DNA of 64,000 nt from Andreesenia angusta (GCF_001855385.1 NZ_MKIE01000008.1:1-64000), one strand, 5' to 3'. Counted from the first letter of the stretch, positions 5,937 to 15,500 are shown. Numbers and translations: made by a program. Notes: generated from the sequence alone by a model not told the origin.

Positions 5937-7829
5937 TTGAAGTCTAGAAGGAAGTTGACATCGCTTGCGCTGCTAATTGTAATCATGATGATGGGTGTTA
6001 GGACAGCCCACAGCAGCTCGGAAAGCTATCTAAATCTCTCGGGAACAGAGTATTTGTACATAGAGGAGGTAAATCCTATAAAGATATGTGTAGATCCTGA
6101 CTGGTATCCCTATGAGAAGATAGACGAAAGCGGAAACTACATAGGAATAGCATCTGATCTTATAGAGATTATCTCGGTTCGAACAGGCATAGAGTTCGAA
6201 GTGGTTCAAACAGAGGACTGGAATCAGAGTTTGGAGTACTCAAAGCTAGGAAAATGTGATGCTTTAGCTTTTTTGAACGAGACGGAAGAGCGAAGCAAGT
6301 GGCTCAAGTTCACAGATACGTACTTCAGCGATCCAAACGTCATAATAACGAGAGAAGATCATCAGCCCGTAACTGACTTAGCCTCTCTTGAGAACAAGAA
6401 AGTGGCTTTGCCAGAAGGGACAAGCGTAGAGGAGAGAATAAGGTCGAAGTTTCCGAACCTCGAGATAGTAGTTGTGGACTCGGAGAATACTGCTATAGAG
6501 TATGTGGAGAACAGAAAGGCTGATATGACAGTCAGGTCTCTTTCCATGGCTGCGTATGTGATAAAAGAGGAAGGTCTTTTTAACCTGAAGATAGCAGGCG
6601 AAATCCCAGGGCTTGACAACAATTTTAAAATAGGCGTAGCTTCTGGAGACGAAGTCTTGGTTGAGATATTGAACAAGGGGATAGCCACCATCACGGATGA
6701 AGACCTAGAGAGAGTCAAGAACGAGCATATATCGGTAAATATAGAGAAGACATTCAACTACAAAGCGTTTTTAATTGGGAGCGGAATCTTTGCCACTATT
6801 TTCTTGGCGGTGCTGGTCTGGATAAAACAACTTAAATCTTTAAACAACAAGCTTAGATCAAGGCAGGAAGAGCTTTCAATACTCAGCAAGCAGCTGTCAG
6901 AGAGCGAGGCGCTCTACAAATCTATACTTAGCGCATCTCCAAACGCCATAATAATTTCAGACAGGGAGGGATACATAAGCATGATCTCGCCAGCTACTAT
7001 CAGGATACTTGGATATCAAGGCGATGAAAGCCCTGTGGGCAGAAATATTATGGAGCTTTTAGACCGGGATAGCCAGCTGAAGGCCAAGGAAGACATAGAG
7101 GCGATATACAGGGGTGAAAGCACAGGCATTGTTGAGTATATAGGAGTTAGAAAAGATAAGAGCAGATTCAATATAGAGTCAAGCAGCGACCTGATAAGGG
7201 ATGAAGAGGGGAACCCTAAAGACATGGTTTCTGTAGTAAGAGACGTTACAGAGAAGAAGAAGATAGAGGAAGAGCTGAGAAAGAGCGAAGAGAAGTACAG
7301 GATGCTCTCGGAGGAGCTTCAAAGAAAAAACGAAGCTCTGAGTGAAAGCTCCATTGTAGATCAACTTACTGGAATAAAAAACAGAAGGTACTTTGACCAG
7401 AAGATAAATGAAGAGAAGAACAGGGCTGACAGACAAGGCACAAAGTTCTCTATAATACTCTTTGATTTAGATAAATTCAAGAGTGTAAACGACGCTTATG
7501 GACATGACATAGGAGACGATGTCATAGTGAAGACGGTGGAGGTTATTTCCAAGATAATAAGGCAGACAGACAGCTTTGCTAGATGGGGTGGCGAGGAATT
7601 CACAGTGCTTATGGAAAACACCGGGATAGAAGGCGCCATAGAGGAAGCTGAGAGAATGAGAAGCGCTGTGGAGAACATAGAGCATCCAGTCGCAGGCAAG
7701 GTGACTATAAGTATAGGCGTGTCGGAGTACACCCTTGGAGAGAAGGTGGAGACTCTGTTCAAGAGGGCTGACGAAGCGCTATACGAAGCAAAACGCAGCG
7801 GCAGAAACAAAGTCATTTCCAATGTATAG
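5937..7829 (+). CDS. Periplasmic-sensor diguanylate cyclase (SBP_bac_3 - TM - PAS - GGDEF)
   Basis: 630 residues. A signal sequence (1-25) precedes a solute-binding-protein family 3 domain (about 40-265; IKICVDPDWYPYE start, VALPEGTSVEE and KADMTV blocks). A transmembrane segment (about 277-297), a coiled stretch, a PAS domain (about 325-440, ending DVTEKKK) and a GGDEF domain (about 465-630) follow. The active loop is FARWGGEEFTV, and an I-site RQTD lies five residues before it. It should bind an amino acid or small ligand outside the membrane and adjust c-di-GMP synthesis inside. The TTG start has GGAGGAG upstream. The protein follows another cyclase gene in the same direction. Confidence 0.9.
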   Translation: MKSRRKLTSLALLIVIMMMGVRTAHSSSESYLNLSGTEYLYIEEVNPIKICVDPDWYPYEKIDESGNYIGIASDLIEIISVRTGIEFEVVQTEDWNQSLEYSKLGKCDALAFLNETEERSKWLKFTDTYFSDPNVIITREDHQPVTDLASLENKKVALPEGTSVEERIRSKFPNLEIVVVDSENTAIEYVENRKADMTVRSLSMAAYVIKEEGLFNLKIAGEIPGLDNNFKIGVASGDEVLVEILNKGIATITDEDLERVKNEHISVNIEKTFNYKAFLIGSGIFATIFLAVLVWIKQLKSLNNKLRSRQEELSILSKQLSESEALYKSILSASPNAIIISDREGYISMISPATIRILGYQGDESPVGRNIMELLDRDSQLKAKEDIEAIYRGESTGIVEYIGVRKDKSRFNIESSSDLIRDEEGNPKDMVSVVRDVTEKKKIEEELRKSEEKYRMLSEELQRKNEALSESSIVDQLTGIKNRRYFDQKINEEKNRADRQGTKFSIILFDLDKFKSVNDAYGHDIGDDVIVKTVEVISKIIRQTDSFARWGGEEFTVLMENTGIEGAIEEAERMRSAVENIEHPVAGKVTISIGVSEYTLGEKVETLFKRADEALYEAKRSGRNKVISNV

Positions 7830-7864
7830 TTTTTTATACAGTCATTCAAGAGAGGAGCATGTAG

Positions 7865-10549
7865 ATGAGAGGAAAGCTACTGAATCCACATACTTTTACG
7901 GTAGAGCAAGCGGAGTCGGAAACAGACTCAGATAGGTCGTTGGGACTTTCTTCAGCTGAAGCCAGGAGAAGGCTTGAAACTTATGGGAAAAACACATTAG
8001 AAGCAGGGGAGGACGTTTCGGCCCTTAAGATACTATTTGAGAATGTGAACAATATAATAGTCTATCTCTTGATAGCGGCTGCATCAGTGGCCTTCGCTAT
8101 GGGAGATACGGTGGAGGGATTCTCTGTAATAGTGGCTATACTCATAGCTGTGATTTCTGGATTTGCATCTGAGTACAAGGCCCAGAAGTCGGTTGAGTCG
8201 CTTCAGAATATGGTGAAGACATTTTCGAAAGTCAAAAGAGATGGAAAGATAGTTGAAGTGCCATCAGAGGAGCTAGTGGTTGGTGACATCTTGTTTCTAG
8301 AAGAAGGCGACTCGGTTGCGGCAGATGCGAGGCTAGCGGAGTCAAACAGTTTAGCGACTATAGAGTCGGCGCTTACAGGAGAATCTGAAGCTGTAAACAA
8401 AGACGCGAGTTTTAAAGGAGAAGAGTATATACCGCTGGGAGACAGGTCCAACATGGTCTACACTGGAACGGCTGTGACCAGGGGAAATGCATATGCAATT
8501 GTCACAGGCACGGCGATGGATACTGAAATAGGGAATATAAGCAAGCTTCTGAGCGAAAGTGGAGATAACACTACGCCGCTGGAAGAGCAGTTGAACAGGC
8601 TGGGAAAGACCCTTATACTCTTAGCTGGAGTGGTTGCGCTTATAGTCACAGTGCTGGGCATTCTCTCCGGCGAGGAGATTTACTCCATGATAAAGATAGG
8701 CATAATACTGGCCATAGCAGCTGTGCCAGAAGCGTTGCCGGCAGTTTCCACTATAACTCTTGCAATTGGAATGAGAACAATGGCCTCTCACAATGCACTT
8801 GTAAAGAGTCTTCCAGCTGTAGAGACGCTGGGGTCGACAACTGTGATATGCACAGACAAGACGGGAACGCTTACAGAGAATCAGATGACAGTTCAGAAGA
8901 TATACATTTCAGGTGGAGCAGATTATGATGTGGAAGGCAGCGGGTATGAGCCGAAAGGGCGGATACTCAAAGACGAGGACCTGGTGAATCTCGAAAAAGA
9001 CGCTGAGCTAGAGAAACTGATAGTTGCGGGCGTACTTTCAAGCAACGCGTCTCTAGTAGAAGAAGAAAGCCAGTACAGAGTGCTGGGAGATCCTACAGAG
9101 GGCGGAATAGTTGTGCTTGGAAAGAAAGTAGATGTAGACAGGGAGCGCCTTGAGTCAAGCGGATACTCTAGGGTTGTCGAGGTTCCTTTTGACTCCAAGG
9201 CAAAGTATATGGCTACGCTTTATAGGACACTTACCGGTGAAAAGAAGCTTTATATAAAAGGCGCCCCGGATGTGCTCACGGAGATGGCCAGAAACAGTCC
9301 TAAAGAGCTTGAGAGGCTGGAAAAGGCAAACGACAGCTTTACAGAGCAAGGAATGAGAGTGCTGGGAATAGGAGCAGTAGAAAACTACAGCGGCGAGGAA
9401 AGCGAAAGCTCTGTGAAGCGAGCGCTAGCAGGCGGAATAGATATTCTGGGCTTTATAGGAATACTGGATCCTCCTAGAGAGGATGTAAAGCAGGCAATAG
9501 ATGAAGCCCAGAGTGCCGGCATAAGGGTCATCATGATTACGGGAGACCACCCTAAGACGGCATCTATAATAGCTGGGCATATAGGCATGAAAAACACAGA
9601 GGTTGTTATAACTGGAAGAGAGATGGACGAGATGTCTGACGAAGAGTTGGCTGAAAAGATAAAGTCGACTTCTATATTCGCCAGAGTCTCTCCTGAAAAC
9701 AAGCTTCAGATAGTCAGGGCTCTCAATATAGCAAAGGAAGTGACCGCCATGACAGGAGATGGAGTGAACGATGCCCCGGCCCTAAATGGGGCGGACATAG
9801 GCATATCCATGGGAATTAGAGGCACGCAAGTTGCCAAAGACGCTTCAGACATGATACTTACCGACGACAGGTTCTCGACCATAGTGGATGCCGTAAGAGA
9901 GGGAAGGACTATATTCGACAATATAGAGAAATTCGTGTACTACCTTTTCACCTGCAACATAGTCGAGATACTGGCTGTATTCTTGACCATAGTGATTGGG
10001 ATGCCTATGCCAGTGCTGGCACTTCAGATACTCTGGATGAATCTAGTTGTGGATGTACTTCCGGCTATGAGCCTTTCCTGGGAGGCTGGAGAGAAGGACA
10101 TAATGAAGCGAAGCCCAAGAAACCCAGAGGAGGCCATAGTCACAAGAAAGTTCCTGATAAAAGTCCTCTGGAACGGCGCGCTCATAGCGTTGGGATCGCT
10201 TGCTGTGTTTGGATATGCTCTTTACGCAGGGTACGACATTGAAACTTCAAGGACTATGTGCTTTTCAGCCATGGCATTTGGACAGCTCTTTCACGTATTA
10301 AACGCTCGAAAGAAGAATCCTCTGGGGATTGGGAAAGATTTTCTTAAAAACAAGCGGCTAGTGTTGGCTATTGCGAGCTCTTTGGCGCTTCAGGTACTGG
10401 CAGTGTACCTGCCTTTTTTCAACAGGGTAATGGACACAAAGCCGCTTAGCTTTTACAGCTGGTGGATAGTGGCTCTGGGATCGATTCTGCCAACCTTGAT
10501 AATTCAGCTGTCAAAGCATAGGGAAAATGCAAATAAAACAGTGGGTTAA
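7865..10549 (+). CDS. Calcium-type P2 cation-transporting ATPase
   Basis: 894 residues, the usual length for PacL/SERCA-like pumps. The N-terminal cation ATPase domain is followed by the actuator loop with ALTGESEAV, M4 with AAVPEALPA, and the phosphorylation motif CTDKTGTLTENQ. KGAPD in the nucleotide domain, TGDGVNDAPAL in the hinge and six C-terminal helices complete it. Transport-site residues of Ca2+ pumps are retained in M4 (PEALP Glu), M5 (NIVE Glu) and M6 (WMNLVVD Asn and Asp), which fits one Ca2+ per cycle. Gly of the SERCA M6 TDG motif is Val here. The ATG start has GAGAGGAG before it. It exports Ca2+ from the cytoplasm. Na+ or another divalent ion remains possible. Confidence 0.85.
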   Translation: MRGKLLNPHTFTVEQAESETDSDRSLGLSSAEARRRLETYGKNTLEAGEDVSALKILFENVNNIIVYLLIAAASVAFAMGDTVEGFSVIVAILIAVISGFASEYKAQKSVESLQNMVKTFSKVKRDGKIVEVPSEELVVGDILFLEEGDSVAADARLAESNSLATIESALTGESEAVNKDASFKGEEYIPLGDRSNMVYTGTAVTRGNAYAIVTGTAMDTEIGNISKLLSESGDNTTPLEEQLNRLGKTLILLAGVVALIVTVLGILSGEEIYSMIKIGIILAIAAVPEALPAVSTITLAIGMRTMASHNALVKSLPAVETLGSTTVICTDKTGTLTENQMTVQKIYISGGADYDVEGSGYEPKGRILKDEDLVNLEKDAELEKLIVAGVLSSNASLVEEESQYRVLGDPTEGGIVVLGKKVDVDRERLESSGYSRVVEVPFDSKAKYMATLYRTLTGEKKLYIKGAPDVLTEMARNSPKELERLEKANDSFTEQGMRVLGIGAVENYSGEESESSVKRALAGGIDILGFIGILDPPREDVKQAIDEAQSAGIRVIMITGDHPKTASIIAGHIGMKNTEVVITGREMDEMSDEELAEKIKSTSIFARVSPENKLQIVRALNIAKEVTAMTGDGVNDAPALNGADIGISMGIRGTQVAKDASDMILTDDRFSTIVDAVREGRTIFDNIEKFVYYLFTCNIVEILAVFLTIVIGMPMPVLALQILWMNLVVDVLPAMSLSWEAGEKDIMKRSPRNPEEAIVTRKFLIKVLWNGALIALGSLAVFGYALYAGYDIETSRTMCFSAMAFGQLFHVLNARKKNPLGIGKDFLKNKRLVLAIASSLALQVLAVYLPFFNRVMDTKPLSFYSWWIVALGSILPTLIIQLSKHRENANKTVG

Positions 10550-10570
10550 AATAATGGAATCTACAAACTA

Positions 10571-10600
10571 TTGTACAATCAACGGGAATTGAGATATAAT
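10571..10600 (+). promoter_or_regulatory. Promoter of the microcompartment shell gene
   Basis: TTGTAC (10571-10576), an 18-base spacer, then TATAAT (10595-10600), 44 bases before the ATG of the BMC gene. A dedicated promoter and terminator make this a single-gene unit. Confidence 0.7.
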
Positions 10601-10643
10601 AACAGTAGGTATGAGAATGTAATAATGTTTAGGAGGAATCATC

Positions 10644-10925
10644 ATGGCAAGTGGACAAGCTTTAGGAATGATAGAAACTTATGGACTTACTCCTGCGATA
10701 GAGGCTGCTGATGCAATGGTAAAGGCGGCTGGAGTGGACTTATGGGGATACAAGTCAATAGGCTCTGGAATAGTGACGGTTATGGTAAGAGGGGATGTAG
10801 GGGCTGTTAAAGCTGCTGTAGACGCTGGTACTCGTATAGCAGAGCAGTTTGGAAAAGTGAACGCAGTTCACGTTATCCCGGCGCCACATATAGAGCTAGA
10901 GAAGGCATTGGCCGACAAAATGTAA
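10644..10925 (+). CDS. Bacterial microcompartment shell protein, BMC-H type, orphan gene
   Basis: 93 residues, a single BMC domain almost end to end. It contains [48 protein letters not shown] and VIPAPH, as in PduA/EutM/CcmK hexamers. Such proteins form six-fold tiles with a central pore in the shell of a metabolic compartment. No other shell, vertex or cargo-enzyme gene lies in the window. Either it serves a compartment encoded elsewhere, or it forms sheets or hexamers on its own. The ATG has AGGAGGAA before it. Own promoter, own terminator. Confidence 0.9.
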   Translation: MASGQALGMIETYGLTPAIEAADAMVKAAGVDLWGYKSIGSGIVTVMVRGDVGAVKAAVDAGTRIAEQFGKVNAVHVIPAPHIELEKALADKM

Positions 10926-10930
10926 ACCAG

Positions 10931-10957
10931 AGAGATACAGCGATGTATCTCTTTTTT
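10931..10957 (+). terminator. Terminator of the BMC gene
   Basis: AGAGATACA (10931-10939), loop GCGA, TGTATCTCT (10944-10952), then a run of T. The 9-bp perfect stem ends the shell gene transcript. Confidence 0.85.
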
Positions 10958-11028
10958 CTTGTCCGCAAATGTTGAAAAAAGATGGAATAAGGTATATCAT
11001 ATTCTAGTGATGATTGGAGGTCGATTTT

Positions 11029-12204
11029 TTGAAGGCAAAACTAGACAGTTTAAGGGCTCAAGAGGCCATAGAGAAACTCAGGAATATATCAGAAGAGCTG
11101 AAAGATATATTTGTAGAGAGAGACAATGTGATAGACAACAGCATAAAGGCGCTTGTGACAGGACAGACGGTGCTGCTTATAGGGCCGCCTGGAACGGCCA
11201 AGAGCGCTCTTACAACAGAGCTGTGCAGGCGTATAGACGACGGAAGGTATTTCTCCTGGTTGCTCAACAGGACTTCGGACCCGGCGGAGATACTGGGGCC
11301 TTTCAGCATAAAAGAGATGGAAAACGACAAGTTCGTAAGGGTTACAAAGAGCAAGCTTCCAGAGGCGGAGATAGTATTTCTAGACGAGATATTCAAGTGC
11401 AACGAGCCTACGCTCAACATACTGCTACCTATAATAAACGAGAAGCTGTTCTACAACGACGGAAATCCGGCGGAGGTTCCGCTTGTGACTCTCTTTGCGG
11501 CTTCGAACGAGTTCCCGGAAGAGGATTCGCTGATGGCGCTATACGACAGGATGATATACAGGATGTACGTGGACTACATAGGAGACGTGCAGAACAAGAT
11601 GATAATGTTCAGGAAATTCCTCGGGGGAAGCAAATCCGACAGGTATACGACTATAAGCTTAGAGGAGCTGGGCTTTCTGAGGGAGGCACTTCAGGAAGTC
11701 GAAGTAGACGAGTCGATACTGAAAGAGTATATATATATCATGAACGCCCTTATGCAAGAGGGAGTCACCATATCTGACAGAAGGCAGAACGAGGCGCTAA
11801 AGGTGCTGAGAGTAAACGCCCTCTTAAACAAGAGAGACAAAGTCGTGACAGAGGACTTCGAGGCGCTTAGAGACGTGCTCTGGAACGACCTTTCAGACAT
11901 GGAGATAGTGGAGGAAGTGCTGAAAGAGAGGCTGCTTTCGCCTTTCGAGAAAGAGTACAACGAGGTCGTGGGAAAATACGAGAACATAGTGTCGGCGACC
12001 AAAAATATACAGGACACAAGAATGCTGGTTGAAATGAAGGGGTCTGTGGAGATGCTGCTCGGGAAGGTGGACAGGATTCTCAAGGAAAAAGACATAATGG
12101 ACAAGACAAACCTAAACAAGTTCACAGCTATAAGAAAAGAAATAGATAGGTTCCTAGATACACTCACGGTGCAGATAGGCGATGAAGACGACATGATGTT
12201 TTAG
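11029..12204 (+). CDS. MoxR-family AAA+ ATPase (RavA-like)
   Basis: 391 residues. AAA+ core with Walker A GPPGTAKSAL (about residues 55-64), Walker B VFLDEIFKCNEP (about 120), sensor 1 ASNEF and an arginine region further on. The opening ISEELKDIFVERDNVIDN and the NRTSDPAEILGPFSI block are typical of the RavA branch of MoxR. The C-terminal part is helical. RavA-like ATPases work as hexamers with a VWA partner to remodel or insert metal cofactors in protein complexes, and the VWA gene follows here by 23 bases. The TTG at 11029 is preferred over the TTG at 11014 because GGAGG then lies 8 bases upstream. A promoter (TTGAAA 10972, TATCAT 10995) precedes it. Confidence 0.85.
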   Translation: MKAKLDSLRAQEAIEKLRNISEELKDIFVERDNVIDNSIKALVTGQTVLLIGPPGTAKSALTTELCRRIDDGRYFSWLLNRTSDPAEILGPFSIKEMENDKFVRVTKSKLPEAEIVFLDEIFKCNEPTLNILLPIINEKLFYNDGNPAEVPLVTLFAASNEFPEEDSLMALYDRMIYRMYVDYIGDVQNKMIMFRKFLGGSKSDRYTTISLEELGFLREALQEVEVDESILKEYIYIMNALMQEGVTISDRRQNEALKVLRVNALLNKRDKVVTEDFEALRDVLWNDLSDMEIVEEVLKERLLSPFEKEYNEVVGKYENIVSATKNIQDTRMLVEMKGSVEMLLGKVDRILKEKDIMDKTNLNKFTAIRKEIDRFLDTLTVQIGDEDDMMF

Positions 12205-12227
12205 AAAAAAACGGGAAGTGTAAAGAG

Positions 12228-13637
12228 ATGGGCAAAGAGAACAAGTCAAGAAACAGCGTAGTAGCTACTGAAATGGAGTTAGACATATACTCCAATATAT
12301 TTGAGAAGTCGCCTAGGCTCACAGGAGAGCTAGAGGAGTACAGCGAGACTCTAAGGGGTGTTCGCGCACTGTCTGAGGACATCTACCTTATGCTCTTTAA
12401 ATACGAGCCTGAGATACGAAGTTTCAAGGAGCTAGAGCCAAAGTACAGGCTAAACGGAAAGCTTGTACAGGAGATGGATCAGAACCATGAGATAAAGTCG
12501 CTCAGAAAGAGATGTGAATACAAGTACCTTAACTCCATAATAGCTACAGAGATAATGCTGAGAGAGTCGGTAGCGGCGGTAAATGAGAGGCTTGAAAAGA
12601 GCCTTACGCTTAAGTCGAAACTCAAGAGCTTGAACAAGGCTGTAGATGAGTACGACAAAAGTCCGTCAGATCCGCTGGAGCTGGAGATAGACAGATATAC
12701 GGAAGAAGTTTGTGCGGAGCTTGCAGAGACCAACTTCTTCTACAAGGTGCTCTCGGACAGCTACAAGGAGTTTGTAACTGTCTTCAACACCATAAAGAAC
12801 TGGGGGCTGGACGACGGAAAGCTGACAACTGCTTCTTACGACGAGAAGATGATGGTTGCCGGAAAGCTCAGGAAGCTCAAGAAGGTCAGGGATATCTCGG
12901 AGATGGCTGGCAGGTTCAAAGCCTCAGCCAGCAGCCTCCAGAGGAAGAAGACAAAAGAGGATGGAATGGAGATATGTGGAGTCGAGATCGGAAACGAAAT
13001 CCATAGGGTGCTGCCTTCCGAGAAGATACTGCTTGCAAATGAAAAGACCAAGAGAGGCTTTTTGAAGAAGTACACCCAGAAGGAGCTGCTCTCCTACAAG
13101 TACAGAAACAACAGGTCCAAGTCCAAGGGGCCCATAATCTGCTGTATAGACACCTCGTCTTCTATGGAAGGGGAGCTAGAGGTATGGTCCAAGTCTATAG
13201 CCATGACGCTTATGGACATAGCTTTCAAGCAGAAGAGGGAATTTGTGGCTGTGCTCTTCTCCTACAAGGTGGGTCAGGTCATAGAGTTCAACAAGAACAG
13301 GATAGACCCTTCCAAGATATACGATCTTGCCACGGCTTTCTTTGGGAGCGGGACCAACTTTGTGGAGCCGCTTAACGAAGCCATAAAACTTATAAACACT
13401 GCGAAGTACAAGTACTCGGACATAATATTCATAACAGACGGAGAGGCTCCTCTAGACGACGAGTTCATAGCCGAGTTCAAGGAGATAAAGGAGAAAAAGC
13501 AGTTCCGAATGATAACTGTGAACGTATCCGACAAGATAGAGCCTGCGCTTGACCAGATAAACGACATACAGATACTCTTAAGAGAGCTGACAGACGAAGC
13601 CGTAGACGGCACAAACGAGACTATATTTTCTATATAG
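12228..13637 (+). CDS. VWA-domain protein (ViaA/CoxE-like partner of MoxR)
   Basis: 469 residues. The N-terminal 280 residues are mainly helical and charged. The C-terminal VWA domain (about 295-460) has the MIDAS motif CIDTSSSMEGE, the second ligand region GSGTNF and TDGEAPLDD. It should bind a divalent metal and contact the AAA+ partner. In E. coli, the RavA-ViaA pair acts on respiratory complexes and changes aminoglycoside uptake. The client here is unknown, and no client gene is adjacent except the unknown protein that follows. The terminator stem overlaps the last codons and stop. Confidence 0.85.
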   Translation: MGKENKSRNSVVATEMELDIYSNIFEKSPRLTGELEEYSETLRGVRALSEDIYLMLFKYEPEIRSFKELEPKYRLNGKLVQEMDQNHEIKSLRKRCEYKYLNSIIATEIMLRESVAAVNERLEKSLTLKSKLKSLNKAVDEYDKSPSDPLELEIDRYTEEVCAELAETNFFYKVLSDSYKEFVTVFNTIKNWGLDDGKLTTASYDEKMMVAGKLRKLKKVRDISEMAGRFKASASSLQRKKTKEDGMEICGVEIGNEIHRVLPSEKILLANEKTKRGFLKKYTQKELLSYKYRNNRSKSKGPIICCIDTSSSMEGELEVWSKSIAMTLMDIAFKQKREFVAVLFSYKVGQVIEFNKNRIDPSKIYDLATAFFGSGTNFVEPLNEAIKLINTAKYKYSDIIFITDGEAPLDDEFIAEFKEIKEKKQFRMITVNVSDKIEPALDQINDIQILLRELTDEAVDGTNETIFSI

Positions 13638-13648
13638 TCTCGTTTTTT
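13613..13648 (+). terminator. Terminator overlapping the 3' end of the VWA gene
   Basis: AAACGAGACTATA (13613-13625) pairs with TATAGTCTCGTTT (13633-13645), followed by T residues. The stop codon TAG lies within the hairpin, so the coding end is constrained by RNA folding. Confidence 0.85.
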
Positions 13649-13709
13649 TGTGCAATCATCACATTCAGGGGTATAAGTCACTATATAAAAGAGGAATGGG
13701 GGGATTTCA

Positions 13710-14180
13710 GTGGATGCCAAACTGGAAAAAATAACGGAGTACTACGAAAAGAGCTGTGTCTACGGGAAGATATACGAGGATAGGTACGAAGGGGTATGCA
13801 ATCTAAAAGACTACATAGACCCGGACGATTTTTACAATATATACGTGAAGAACATAGGCGGGACAGAGCTGAACGATGAGATATACCTTTTCTCCAAAAA
13901 GCTTATACTGAAGCTTTCATTTCAGCTAAAGGCCAACGGTGTTTTTGCAGACTACAAGGTCTACAGAGTTTCAGAAGTACTCAACATAAGGCTAGTAGAC
14001 GACATAACCTACGGCCAGGAGGTGTCGCTTGACATAGACTTCAAAAACGGAGATAGCATTCAGATCGACAACAGAGAAGACTCAAGCGAGATTGAAGAGG
14101 AGTTTGCTCAGAAAAGGAAAGAGATAAACAAGCAGATTCTGGAATCGGTGTTTAGGGATATGATCAAGATACTGATATAG
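13710..14180 (+). CDS. Hypothetical protein, 156 residues
   Basis: I do not recognise this protein. It is soluble, acidic and mixed alpha/beta, with YYEKSCVYGKIYEDRYEG near the start and a charged helix at the C-terminus. There is no signal peptide, cysteine motif or membrane segment. The GTG at 13710 has GGGGGG about 6 bases before it. A promoter TTGTGC (13649-13654) - 17 bases - TATAAG (13672-13677) lies after the VWA terminator, so it is probably its own unit. Its position after the MoxR/VWA pair may be chance. Confidence 0.7.
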   Translation: MDAKLEKITEYYEKSCVYGKIYEDRYEGVCNLKDYIDPDDFYNIYVKNIGGTELNDEIYLFSKKLILKLSFQLKANGVFADYKVYRVSEVLNIRLVDDITYGQEVSLDIDFKNGDSIQIDNREDSSEIEEEFAQKRKEINKQILESVFRDMIKILI

Positions 14181-14355
14181 CAGAGACATCCTGAATGCAC
14201 ATGAATAGAAAAAGCAAATATATAAACAAAAATGTATAGATATATACTATTTTTCAAATACAGGGACTTCAAGTATAATCTAAGAGGTTAAAATCCATAC
14301 AATTTATATGCAATTATAGAGTAGTGGATTCGAGATTATACTAGGAGGAGAAAAA

Positions 14356-15495
14356 ATGTTTAAAAAAAGTATTTCGATTTTACTGGCATTCGCCATGATG
14401 TTTGGGCTTGTCGCATGTGACAGCTCAAGCAAAGAGAGCGGAAGCGATGAAAAGCAAGAAGCTTATAAAATAGGTATAGTTACACCGACACTTTCTACAA
14501 GTGAGGATGAGTTCAGGGCAGGAGACGAGATGGCGAAAGCATACCCTGACATAGTAAAGCATGTAACTCTGCCAGAGAACTTCAACGCTGAACTAGAGAC
14601 TGGGATATCTCAGATACTCAGCTTGGCGGACGATCCAGAGATGAAAGCTATAATAGTGAACTCTGGACAGACTGGTCTGCTTCCGGCTTTCGAAAAGCTG
14701 AAAGCTGAAAGGCCTGAGATAATAACTATGGCCACTATGCTAGATGAACCTGAGCTGATGTCTAAGTATGTGGACATAAGCTTTTCAACAGACTGGGTGA
14801 GAAGAGGAGTTACGATTCCTACTAAGGCCAAGGAAATGGGTGCCAAGACTTTTATCCACTACTCTTTCCCTACTCATATGGCAAAAGAGGTTGTGGCTGC
14901 CAGAAGAGACGCAATGAAGAAGACTTGCGAAGAGATAGGACTAGAGTACGTAGAGATAACTACACCTGACCCACAGACAGGGGATGGACCAGCGGCTATG
15001 CAGCAGTTCTTGAGAGAGGACATCCCAAGACAGATTGAGAAATATGGAGCTGACACTAATATATTCGGAACAAACTGTCCTATGTACGATGTAATAATAG
15101 ACGAGGCATTAAAGCAGAAGTTTATAGTGGCTGAGCAGTGCTGCCCAACTCCAACTCAAGCATATCCTACGGTTATGAATCTGGAGATAGAGGAAGCGGA
15201 CCTTGGAGACTATGACAAGATAAACGAAATGATAAGAGAGAAAGCTGCAGCTGCCGATATGACAGGAAGGCTTTCAGGATGGGCTATGCCTTCACAGATA
15301 TACGTGCCTAAGTTCGAGATAGAGCTTGCAAAGTATCTCATAGAGAACGACGTGAAAATAGATGAGAAGATCTTAAACAAAGAGTTCATGGATGACTTCT
15401 CTGAGAAATCTATGGGAACTAGAGCCGACATGCAACAGGTAAGCTCTGGCATAGACAACTACTACACTCTTATACTGGAGTCAATATACTACTAA
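14356..15495 (+). CDS. DUF3798 substrate-binding-like lipoprotein
   Basis: 379 residues. A lipoprotein signal ends in LVAC (Cys at about 21) and a Ser/Glu/Lys-rich linker follows. The mature part matches DUF3798 proteins, which look like periplasmic sugar-binding proteins: YKIGIVTPTLSTSEDEFRAG, then IHYSFPTHM, TGDGPAAMQQF, IFGTNCPMYDVIIDEA. The next genes encode a sugar-type ABC ATPase and two permeases, so it is the likely receptor. The ligand is unknown. TTTTCA-17-TATAAT (14251-14279) and AGGAGGAG before the ATG serve expression. Confidence 0.85.
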   Translation: MFKKSISILLAFAMMFGLVACDSSSKESGSDEKQEAYKIGIVTPTLSTSEDEFRAGDEMAKAYPDIVKHVTLPENFNAELETGISQILSLADDPEMKAIIVNSGQTGLLPAFEKLKAERPEIITMATMLDEPELMSKYVDISFSTDWVRRGVTIPTKAKEMGAKTFIHYSFPTHMAKEVVAARRDAMKKTCEEIGLEYVEITTPDPQTGDGPAAMQQFLREDIPRQIEKYGADTNIFGTNCPMYDVIIDEALKQKFIVAEQCCPTPTQAYPTVMNLEIEEADLGDYDKINEMIREKAAAADMTGRLSGWAMPSQIYVPKFEIELAKYLIENDVKIDEKILNKEFMDDFSEKSMGTRADMQQVSSGIDNYYTLILESIYY

Positions 15496-15500
15496 AATTG

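Noticed and set aside
9155-9349. Antisense ORFs within the P-type ATPase and other large genes
   Set aside because: These lack ribosome sites and homology and are shadows of the coding strand.
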